NCBI RefSeq assembly: GCF_012034205.1
Contig: NZ_JAATEM010000009.1
Span: 1-64,000 of the forward strand
Length of the DNA stretch: 64,000 nt
DNA from: Streptomyces composti
GTDB lineage: Bacteria; Actinomycetota; Actinomycetes; Streptomycetales; Streptomycetaceae
Direction of reading: 5' to 3'
Below the pieces are notes generated by a model. It saw only the letters and a program-made list of their open reading frames with translations. It was not told the origin of the DNA and searched no databases. Positions 25,674 through 32,984 of the stretch are shown piece after piece. Every line of letters begins with the position of its first letter. Position 1 is the stretch's first letter. The translations under genes were made by a program, and so were the position numbers.

Positions 25674-26413
25674 TGGCGATGCAGCCGGTCCTCCTCGTCG
25701 TCGCCCACGGCAGCCGCGACCCGCGGCATGCCGCGACCGTGCACGCCCTGGTGCGCCGGGTCCGCGAGCTGCGCCCCGGGCTGCGCGTGGAGACCGGCTT
25801 CCTGGACTTCAACGTGCCCTCGGTGCCGGGGGTGCTGGAGTCCCTGGCGGCGGAGGGCGTCCGTGACGTGGTCGCCCTCCCGCTGCTGCTGACCCGCGCC
25901 TTCCACGCGAAGGCCGACATCCCGGCCGTCCTGGCCGAGGCCCCCGCCCGGCTGCGCATCCGCCAGGCGGACGTCCTCGGCCCCTCCCCGCTGCTGCTCG
26001 CGGCGCTGGAGCGCCGGCTCTACGAGGCGGGCCTGAGCCCCGCCGACAAGTCCTCGACCGGGGTCGTACTGGCCTCGGCGGGGTCCACCGACCCGGAGGC
26101 GATCGCAGTGATCGCAGACATCGCGCGGGAGTGGCGGCACACCGGTTGGTGCGCCGTGCGGCCTGCGTTCGCCTCCGCATCCCTTCCCCGCACCGAGGAC
26201 GCGGTGCGCGAGCTGCGCGACCTGGGCTGCGAGCGTGTCGCCGTCGCCCCCTACGTGCTCGCCCCCGGCTTCCTCCCGGACCGCATCGCCCGGGGCGCCG
26301 CCGAGGCCGATCTCCTCGCCGGTGTCCTGGGCCCGGCCCCGGAGGTGGCCCGCCTGCTGCTGGCCCGTTATGACGAGGGCCGGGTGCCGGTGCTGACGGC
26401 CGTCGGGGCGTGA
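25673..26413 (+). CDS. Sirohydrochlorin chelatase (CbiX/SirB-like)
   Basis: A 246-residue two-repeat chelatase that inserts Fe2+ (or Co2+) into sirohydrochlorin. The N-terminal VLLVVAHGSRDPRHAATV carries the metal-binding His of the CbiX fold, and ALPLLLTRAFHAKADIPAVL carries the second conserved His. It supplies the siroheme cofactor for the sulfite reductase at the head of the operon, which explains its place as the last gene. ATG 25679 is a possible alternative start. The stop is followed by a 141-bp gap before the caspase-like gene. Confidence 0.9.
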   Translation: MAMQPVLLVVAHGSRDPRHAATVHALVRRVRELRPGLRVETGFLDFNVPSVPGVLESLAAEGVRDVVALPLLLTRAFHAKADIPAVLAEAPARLRIRQADVLGPSPLLLAALERRLYEAGLSPADKSSTGVVLASAGSTDPEAIAVIADIAREWRHTGWCAVRPAFASASLPRTEDAVRELRDLGCERVAVAPYVLAPGFLPDRIARGAAEADLLAGVLGPAPEVARLLLARYDEGRVPVLTAVGA

Positions 26414-26554
26414 GAGGCGCGGCACGTCTTCCGCATGCCCCCGCGCAGGCTGTCCGTCGAGCTGTCCGTGAGCGGTTGATCGGGTAGCGTCGGGAGGACC
26501 ACACCGGGGTGCGGGGCTCCGGTGCTGTGCCGACTGACGTGCGCAGGAGAGCTG

Positions 26555-29500
26555 TTGGACCGATCAGCCCAGCACCGGGGTGCGCCCGCGGTGGCGCTGC
26601 TGTCGATCGGGGTCGGCAGCTTCGACGAGGGCGGCGAGCTGGAGGAGCTCGGGTTCGTCCAGGACCGGATGGACGAGGTCGCGCGGGCGTTCCGCCGCCT
26701 GCACGCCACGGTGGAACGTTCGCTGGACGCCACCGAGAGCGAGATCGAGTCGCTGCTGCGCGAACGGCTCGTCGAGGGCACCGGTTCCTTCGACGTCCTC
26801 GTGGTGCATCTGATCGGGCACGGCCTCATCGACCGCACCCGCCGTCTCTCCTTCGTCGCCCGCGACAACCGCGAGGTGGACGTCGACCGGTGGATCGAGA
26901 AGGCCCAGCGGGAGATCGAACGCGGCGGCATGCGGCACCGCGTGGTCTTCCTCGTCGACACCTGCTCGGCCGGCACCGCCACCGGACGCCAGCCGTTCAC
27001 CGAGCTGGACACCGACCGAGGTGTCTGGGCCCTCGGAGCGTCGGTCAGCGACACGCCGACGGAACGAGGGCAGTTCAGCCGCTGGATCGCCGCGGCACTG
27101 CACCGGCTGGCCGACCGGGACCTCGCCCTGGACGAGGAGTCCGTCCCGTTCAGCCGCTTCGTCCGCGAACTGATCCGGGTGATCCGCTCCGAGCAGCCGC
27201 CGCGCCGCTTCTCGATGGGCTTCAGCATCGAACAGGGCGACGCCGACTGGCCGTTCCTGCCCAACCCCCGGCTGGCCTCGCTCACGGCCGAGCAGGTCCA
27301 CCTGCACCACCGGTCGCTGGGATATGTGCCGGGCGAAGGCCCGGGGACGGGATCCGGCGGGCCCCGGCACCTGGACGACACGCGCTACTTCGTCGACCGG
27401 GCGTCGGGCCGGGGGCTGGTGTCCACGGACACGAGCACCGGCTTCTTCTCCGGCCGGGCGGCGGAACTCGGGCAGTACCTGCGGTGGCTCGACGGCGACG
27501 CACCTCTGCTGACGGTGACGGGAGCCGCGGGCGCCGGGAAGTCCGCGCTGCTCGGCGTCATCGTCTGCGCCGGTGATCCGCGACTGCGGCACCGGTTCCG
27601 CGAGTTGTGGGAACCGGCCGGACGGGACCTGCCGGAGGTGCCCGGCCTGGTGGCCGTCCATGCGCGGCAGCGCACGGTGCGGCAGGTGATCGACGCGATC
27701 GCGGAGCGGGCCGGTCTGGGCACGGGGGCGGTGTCCCAGCAAGCGGCTGATCCGGCCTTCGACCAGATGCTGTCGGCAAGCCGTCTGCATCACGCTCTGG
27801 CAGGGCTGGCCACGCCCTGCGTGATCGTGCTCGACGCCGTGGACGAGAGCACCGAGCCCGAGGCCGTGCTGCGTCTGGTGGCCCAGTTGCTGGGACGCTC
27901 GGCCCCGTGCCGGATCGTCCTCGGCGGCCGACGCGAGGTGGTGACCGCGCTGCCGGCCCTCGAGGGCGCGGCGGACATCGCCGCGGACGAGATCGACCTG
28001 GACGCGGCCGAGAGCCGGACGGTCGAAGAGGACGTACGGCACTACATCGAGCGTCTGTTGTCGGTTCGCGAGCCCTACGCGAACGGTGAGTCCGCCGAGT
28101 TCGTGCCCCTCCTCGCCAAGAAGGGCGCGCGGCACATCGCGGGCGGGCCGTCGTCGCAGGGCCCCTGGGGCCCGTTCCTCCTCGCCGGCCTGTACGTGCA
28201 CTATCTGCTGACGCTGCGTTATCCGCCGCGGGACGAGGTGAGTGCGGACGCCTACGCGAAGTCCGCCTCGGCGGACCTGCCCGCACTGCTGGAGTCGATC
28301 CTCAAGGTCCGGCGGCGCGACTACCCGTACCTGCGTCCCGTCCTGTCCGTACTGGCCCGGTCCCACGGTGACGGCATGCCACGCACGACCCTGCGGCGCT
28401 GTCTCGCGGCCCTCGAGGCCGGCGGCGTCGACGACGAGTGGCTCCGGGCGACTCTGCAGGAGGCCGCTCCCTTCCTGCGGTACGGCACCGACCCGGACAG
28501 CGGCGACACGCTGTACCGCCTGTTCCATCAGGGGCTCGGTGACTACCTGCGCCGGCATCCGGTGAGCGAGGATCCGCTCTCCGAGGCCGAGAGCGTGCAG
28601 CTCGAACGCAGGCTGCTGGAGGAACTCGTCCGCCCCTTCACGGCGGATGCCGCCACGGACACCGACACCGACACCTGGGAAAGCGCCGAGACCGAGCCGT
28701 ACGTCCTGCGCCACGCCCTGGCACACGTCGCCCGGGCCGAGGCGGCGGACTGGGCCGAGCGCCTGCTCGGCGATCCGTACTTCGTGGTCCGTTTCGGCCT
28801 GAAGGGCGACCACCGCGCGCTCGACTTCGTGAGTGCCTCGCCCGCCGACGACCATCTGCGGCTGCTGAGCGCCTCCTGGGCCACGCACGCCCGGCTGCGC
28901 TCCCCGTCCGACCGTGCCTCCGTCCTGGCCTTCGACGCGGACCGGCTGGGGATGCCGGAGCTGCGGCAGCGCTTTGTGCGGATCGCCCGGGACACCGCCG
29001 TACAGGCAGGTGCCGGAGGGGATGCGCTGCTGTGGTCGCGGGGCGGGCAGGCCGCCGCACGCAGCCGGTTCATCGAGGTCTCGGGCAACGCGGTGCACGA
29101 CATCGCGTTCTCTCCGGCCGGTGATCTGCTCGCCGTCGCCACCGCCGAGGGAGTGCAGCTGCTGGAGACGGAGACCTGGCAGCCCGTCGTTCCCGCACTC
29201 GGCAGCAAGCAGCGTCCCGGGACGAGCATCGTCGCCTTCTCGCCGGACGGTGGTCTGCTCGCTCTGGCCAGGGCTGCCTCCGCTCAGAACATCCAGCTCT
29301 GGGACGTACGCCGTCGGGCGCCCGCCGGCCCGCCGTGGTCGGTGTGGACGGGCACACCGACCACGCTGGTCTTCTCTCCCGACAGCCGCTGGCTGGCCGT
29401 GGGCAGTCAGGAACTCGGCGTCTCCGTCTGGGACGTCAAGGGGGACGGCGGTCCGGTGGAGGTGGCACGCCGCGGCCCCAGCACCGGCGCCGAGGATGTG

Positions 29501-30496
29501 CAGCGCGTGCAGAGCCTGTCCTTCAGCCCCGACGGCCGCCGGCTGGCGGTGTGCGTCTCCGGAGTGGTCGGCCTGTGGGAACCGGAGGGCGACCACTGGA
29601 CTCCTCTGCCGAGGGAGCGATTCGCGCCACCCACCGCCTTCGCGCCCGACGGCCGACTGGTGACGCACTCGGTGTCCGGCCTCTCGCTGGGGTCCGTGGA
29701 GGACCTGGCGCGGGGACCGGAGATGCCTCCGGACGACCCCGTGAATGCTCTGGCGTTCAGCTTCGGCGGGTCCGTCCTGGCGGTCAGCAGCAGAAGGTCG
29801 CTGCAACTCATCGAGCTGCGGTCGGCCCGTATCGTGAACAGCTTCCCGCTCGGTGGTTCCAGGGCGTCGGCGGTGGCCGTGCATCCGGTGACCGGCGTAC
29901 TGGTCAGCGGGCACAACGACGGGCACCTGCGGGTGTGGCCGTCCTCCGCCGACCCGGCACACGCAGCCGGCCTGGCACGCTTCTCGCCCGACCGTGTCGT
30001 CGCCGCCCCGGACGGCCGCTTCCTCGCCGCCTTCGACCAGGACCGCCAGGTGCTGCGGCTCCTCGACCCCGCCACCGGCAGGCCAGTGGCGAGCCGGCCG
30101 CACGACGAGCCCACACTGCGCCTGGTTCTCGCCCCTGGCGGCGACATCCTGCTGGCATGGGCCTACCGTCGGCTGTACGTGTACCGGACCGGGTCGCTGG
30201 AGCTTTCGGAGCCCGCGGTACTGGACCTGGCGGGGCGGCCGGCCGAGCCGCCCGTCTTCTCCCCGGACGGAAAGCTCTTCGCGGCGCTGGTGACGGAACA
30301 ACGCGGCGGTGGTTGGTTCCTGACGCTCTGGGATGCCACAACCCTGCGCCCGCATCGACGCATTCCGCTCCCCGGCGAGCCCGACCTCGACGGCTCCGTG
30401 GGCTTCGCCGGCAACGACCGGGTGTACGTCGTCGTGAACGGAGCGATGGCGACCTACAGTTGCGCCCTCACCGACCGGGAGGCCCCGCCCCGATGA
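26555..30496 (+). CDS. Caspase-like / STAND NTPase / WD40 fusion protein
   Basis: A 1313-residue multidomain protein. Residues ~10-250 form a caspase-like (C14) peptidase: VVHLIGHG holds the His (~89) and FLVDTCSAG the Cys (~137). A linker leads to a P-loop NTPase with Walker A GAAGAGKS (~323-330) and Walker B CVIVLDAVDE (Asp ~427), then a helical region. From ~840 to the end there are WD40-like repeats with recurring FSPDG..LA motifs. The start is TTG 26555, five bases after AGGAGA; a GTG at 26522 has no ribosome binding site. A TAGCGT at 26485-26490 could be its -10. Such STAND proteins sense a signal through the repeats, oligomerise with NTP and release the N-terminal effector. The next gene, an α/β-hydrolase, is coupled by ATGA. 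A defence or cell-suicide role is inference; the cue and caspase target are unknown. Confidence 0.85.
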   Translation: MDRSAQHRGAPAVALLSIGVGSFDEGGELEELGFVQDRMDEVARAFRRLHATVERSLDATESEIESLLRERLVEGTGSFDVLVVHLIGHGLIDRTRRLSFVARDNREVDVDRWIEKAQREIERGGMRHRVVFLVDTCSAGTATGRQPFTELDTDRGVWALGASVSDTPTERGQFSRWIAAALHRLADRDLALDEESVPFSRFVRELIRVIRSEQPPRRFSMGFSIEQGDADWPFLPNPRLASLTAEQVHLHHRSLGYVPGEGPGTGSGGPRHLDDTRYFVDRASGRGLVSTDTSTGFFSGRAAELGQYLRWLDGDAPLLTVTGAAGAGKSALLGVIVCAGDPRLRHRFRELWEPAGRDLPEVPGLVAVHARQRTVRQVIDAIAERAGLGTGAVSQQAADPAFDQMLSASRLHHALAGLATPCVIVLDAVDESTEPEAVLRLVAQLLGRSAPCRIVLGGRREVVTALPALEGAADIAADEIDLDAAESRTVEEDVRHYIERLLSVREPYANGESAEFVPLLAKKGARHIAGGPSSQGPWGPFLLAGLYVHYLLTLRYPPRDEVSADAYAKSASADLPALLESILKVRRRDYPYLRPVLSVLARSHGDGMPRTTLRRCLAALEAGGVDDEWLRATLQEAAPFLRYGTDPDSGDTLYRLFHQGLGDYLRRHPVSEDPLSEAESVQLERRLLEELVRPFTADAATDTDTDTWESAETEPYVLRHALAHVARAEAADWAERLLGDPYFVVRFGLKGDHRALDFVSASPADDHLRLLSASWATHARLRSPSDRASVLAFDADRLGMPELRQRFVRIARDTAVQAGAGGDALLWSRGGQAAARSRFIEVSGNAVHDIAFSPAGDLLAVATAEGVQLLETETWQPVVPALGSKQRPGTSIVAFSPDGGLLALARAASAQNIQLWDVRRRAPAGPPWSVWTGTPTTLVFSPDSRWLAVGSQELGVSVWDVKGDGGPVEVARRGPSTGAEDVQRVQSLSFSPDGRRLAVCVSGVVGLWEPEGDHWTPLPRERFAPPTAFAPDGRLVTHSVSGLSLGSVEDLARGPEMPPDDPVNALAFSFGGSVLAVSSRRSLQLIELRSARIVNSFPLGGSRASAVAVHPVTGVLVSGHNDGHLRVWPSSADPAHAAGLARFSPDRVVAAPDGRFLAAFDQDRQVLRLLDPATGRPVASRPHDEPTLRLVLAPGGDILLAWAYRRLYVYRTGSLELSEPAVLDLAGRPAEPPVFSPDGKLFAALVTEQRGGGWFLTLWDATTLRPHRRIPLPGEPDLDGSVGFAGNDRVYVVVNGAMATYSCALTDREAPPR

Positions 30497-31290
30497 CCCG
30501 CGTACTCGGCATTCACGGCGTCCGCAACTACAAGGCCGCCGACACCACACCGGCCCTGGGCGGCAAGCGGCTGCGTGACGACTGGCTGGCCGCACTCGGC
30601 CCCCGCGTCCCCGGACTGGACCTGGAGACGGCGTACTACGCGGACCTGCTGCGCAGTGAGCGGCAGAGCGACACGCTCGAGGACGCCGAACTCGCCCTGG
30701 TGGAGCAGTGGGCGCTGGCCTGGGGTGTGGACACGGCCGGTGTCCAGGGGCGGGCGACGGGCTGGCTGCGCTGGATCTGCGGCCAGGTCGCGCAGCGCAC
30801 CGGGCAGCGGCCGGCCGTGGTCGAACGGACCGTGCGGCTGTTCTTCCCGGAGGTGACGCGATACTTCACCGGCGGACGCGAACCCGTGCGGCAGCGGGTG
30901 CGGGAGGCGCTGCTGCGGCACCGGCCGGAGGTCGTGGTGGCGCACTCGCTGGGCAGCGTGGTCGGTTACGAGACGCTGCACGAGCTGGCGGACGAACTGG
31001 ACGTGCGGCTGCTGCTCACGCTGGGCTCCCCGCTGGCCCTCCCCCACGCGATCTTCCACCGGCTCGTTCCGGGCCCCCGGGACGGCCGCGGCGTCCGGCC
31101 GCCGAACGTGCGGCGGTGGGTGAACGTCGCCGACCGGGGCGACTTCGTGGCCATCCCCAAGGGGGAACTGGGGCGTGTCTTCACCGGGGTCGAGGAGCTG
31201 CCCGACATCAGCATCGCGCCGCTGTGGCCGCACGGCGTCCTCGACTATCTGAAGCACCCGTCGGTGATCGGTGCCCTGCTGACGCGCTGA
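30493..31290 (+). CDS. α/β-hydrolase (lipase/esterase-like) coupled to the caspase-STAND gene
   Basis: A 265-residue cytoplasmic α/β-hydrolase. The start RVLGIHGVRNY gives the oxyanion-hole HG, and VVVAHSLGSVVGYE is the nucleophile elbow, with Ser152. LLLTLGSPLALP follows, as in lipase-like families that act on acyl chains. It overlaps the caspase-STAND gene by 4 bp (ATGA), so the two are made together. It could be a lipid-degrading effector, a substrate activated by the caspase domain, or a partner; this cannot be decided here. The 3' end carries an 8-bp tandem duplication over the stop codon. Confidence 0.82.
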   Translation: MTRVLGIHGVRNYKAADTTPALGGKRLRDDWLAALGPRVPGLDLETAYYADLLRSERQSDTLEDAELALVEQWALAWGVDTAGVQGRATGWLRWICGQVAQRTGQRPAVVERTVRLFFPEVTRYFTGGREPVRQRVREALLRHRPEVVVAHSLGSVVGYETLHELADELDVRLLLTLGSPLALPHAIFHRLVPGPRDGRGVRPPNVRRWVNVADRGDFVAIPKGELGRVFTGVEELPDISIAPLWPHGVLDYLKHPSVIGALLTR

Positions 31291-31293
31291 CGC
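31278..31293. repeat. 8-bp tandem duplication over the hydrolase stop codon
   Basis: GCTGACGC occurs at 31278-31285 and again at 31286-31293. The second copy contains the stop TGA (31288-31290). Confidence 0.85.
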
Positions 31294-31326
31294 CCGCCGG
31301 TTCCCCCGCCGGCGGCCGCGGCCGGC

Positions 31327-31560
31327 TCAGCCGAAGGACAGCCTGCCGGTGCGGGTGCGCTTGAGTTCGAAGATGTCGGGGTGGGTGGCCAGGGTGCGGA
31401 CGCTGTCGAAGAGACGGGCCGCCTCCTCGCCGCGCGGGACGGCCCGGAGGACCGGGCCGAACCAGACGGTGCCGTCGATGTGCGGGGTGGGCGTGCCGAC
31501 GTAGCCGCCCGAGTCCGTCATGTGCCGGATCTCGGCCGGTTCCGGCCCCGGCGCGAGCAC
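31327..31560 (-). pseudogene. C-terminal remnant of a DsbA-family (mycothiol-dependent nitroreductase-like) protein
   Basis: Only the last ~78 residues remain. [19 protein letters not shown] and [16 protein letters not shown] and FELKRTRTG segments match the end of the DsbA-family oxidoreductases of actinobacteria, including the cis-Pro (GTPTP). The thioredoxin-fold start with its active-site motif is missing, and an in-frame TGA lies about seven codons upstream. The lost 5' part is not found nearby; the next gene (DUF4440) ends at 31623. It is probably a non-functional relic. Confidence 0.65.
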
Positions 31561-31622
31561 GTTTCCGCCGAGCGTCGGTCACTCCGGCCGCGTGCGGCCG
31601 TCTCAGGGGCCGTGCCGCCCGC

Positions 31623-32066
31623 TCAGGACGTCTCGGTACCGAAGAGGGTCCCCTGGTGGAAGTAGAGGCGCCAGCCGGTGCCGGTGCGGCGCCACAGGGA
31701 GCTGCGGTGGGCGCGGCGGCCGTCGGCGTCGGTGTCGTAGGTGAGGTGGACGACGTCCGGGGCGAGTTGGACCGCCCGCATGCCGGACACCTTGACGGGG
31801 TCGGCCTGTTCCGGCTCCCCGGCGAGAAGGGCGAGCACGGTGGCGCGGTCCCAGACGCGGCCGGAGGCGCCGAACTCGTGGAAGTCGGGGTGCAGCAGGG
31901 CCGCCGCGCGCTCGGGGTCACGGCGCACCGCGGGGTCGAGCAGCAGCAGTTCGCCCTCGACCGCGGCGTCCGGGCCGCTGCCGCCGGCGGCTCTCTCCGT
32001 GCCCCTGGTGTCCCCCGTGCTCGCCGCGCTCCCCGTGTGCGCCGCGTTCTGTGTCTCCTCAGTCAC
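31623..32066 (-). CDS. DUF4440 / NTF2-like protein
   Basis: A 147-residue protein. After a ~35-residue low-complexity N-terminus it has a DUF4440 domain: LLLDPAVRRDPERAAALLHPDFHEFGASGRVWDR, then LTYDTDADGRRAHRSSLWRR and YFHQGTLF. The fold is a cone-like NTF2 barrel used by many small enzymes and binding proteins. The start is GTG 32066, overlapping the stop of the DUF1697 gene by 8 bp, so the pair is co-translated. The substrate is unknown. Confidence 0.82.
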   Translation of the reverse strand: MTEETQNAAHTGSAASTGDTRGTERAAGGSGPDAAVEGELLLLDPAVRRDPERAAALLHPDFHEFGASGRVWDRATVLALLAGEPEQADPVKVSGMRAVQLAPDVVHLTYDTDADGRRAHRSSLWRRTGTGWRLYFHQGTLFGTETS

Positions 32067-32607
32067 CGGTCATCTCCACGAGCTTGGTCACGGTGTTCCA
32101 GTTGCGGGTGGTGGCGGTCAGTCCCTTGGTGAAGCGCGGGCGGGACAGGGCCTCGGCGAGCTTGGAGCGGCCCAGGCCACCGGGGGTGTACAGGTAGATC
32201 ACGCGGTCGCCGGTACGGAACTCCTCCGGCAGGAAGGCCTGCTGGTCGAGCTCGGCGAAGCGGCCGGGGTCGACGGGCTCGGAGAGGTAGGTGGCGTGCA
32301 GCTGCTTGGCCTCCAGTTCGGCGGCCGGGAACGGGCAGTCGCGGAGGACCGCCGCCAGATACGCGTGGTCGCGCACGATCACGTCCACGGTGAAGCCGTA
32401 CTGCCGCTCGATCGCCGCGGCGAGGTCGGCGGCCAGCGAGTCCTCGTCGCCGTGCGAGGCGGTGAACACGGCCTGGCCGCTCTGCAGATAGGTGCGGACC
32501 CCGGTGTACCCCAGGCCTTCCATCAGGGTGCGCAGCTCGGCCATCGGGAGTTTTCTGCTGCCGCCCACATTGACCCCGCGGAGCAGGGCCGCGTATGTCG
32601 TCGCCAT
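32059..32607 (-). CDS. DUF1697 family protein
   Basis: A 182-residue protein with the DUF1697 pattern from its first residues: YAALLRGVNVGGSRKLPMAELRTLMEGLGYTGVRTYLQSGQAVF. The C-terminal TRNWNTVTKL is also conserved in the family. No biochemical role is established, to my knowledge. It is the first gene of a two-gene unit with the DUF4440 gene. A TAGGCT at 32614-32619, six bases before the ATG, fits a leaderless promoter. Confidence 0.87.
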   Translation of the reverse strand: MATTYAALLRGVNVGGSRKLPMAELRTLMEGLGYTGVRTYLQSGQAVFTASHGDEDSLAADLAAAIERQYGFTVDVIVRDHAYLAAVLRDCPFPAAELEAKQLHATYLSEPVDPGRFAELDQQAFLPEEFRTGDRVIYLYTPGGLGRSKLAEALSRPRFTKGLTATTRNWNTVTKLVEMTGD

Positions 32608-32984
32608 GGCTGAAGCCTAGGTCGGCCGCCGTGCCCCGTGGGGGCGGGCACGACGGCCGGTCCGCGAATGAGCGGACGTGCGCGAAACTCTGGCGGAACG
32701 ACGCGGCGCGAGCAACCGCGCCACGCGCCTCTCCACGCACCTGTGACTTATTCAACAAACCTTCGAAATGACAAACCCTGAACAACGTCCCCGAGAGACC
32801 TCAATAGATGTAAGGGGCCGATGTCCTCCCGAGTGGGGAGAAGCCGACGGGCGAACGGAGGAGGCGCGGGGCCGCAGCTTCACCGGGGAGCAGGACGAGA
32901 CGGCCGGATCGGGCCCATACCTTCGCAAGCGAGGGTGGCGGCAGGGGGTCGCTGCCGCACCGCACACGAAGGAGCGAGCCCGAG
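32608..32984. other. Divergent intergenic region, DUF1697 / MMPL exporter
   Basis: 377 bp with no supportable ORF. Part of it (about 32740-32820) is unusually AT-rich for this genome, with CTTATTCAACAAACC and a second AT-rich run (TCAATAGATGTAA). The mmpL ribosome binding site is GAAGGAG at 32968-32974. Confidence 0.4.
32614..32619 (-). promoter_or_regulatory. Probable -10 element of a leaderless DUF1697 transcript
   Basis: TAGGCT (reading leftwards) ends 6 nt before the DUF1697 ATG, so transcription would start at or next to the start codon. No clear -35 hexamer is visible. Confidence 0.4.

Noticed and set aside
26564..30595. A 1343-codon open frame antisense to the caspase-STAND gene
   Set aside because: High GC keeps the antisense frame open. 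The product has no domain, and the sense frame has clear motifs in every part.
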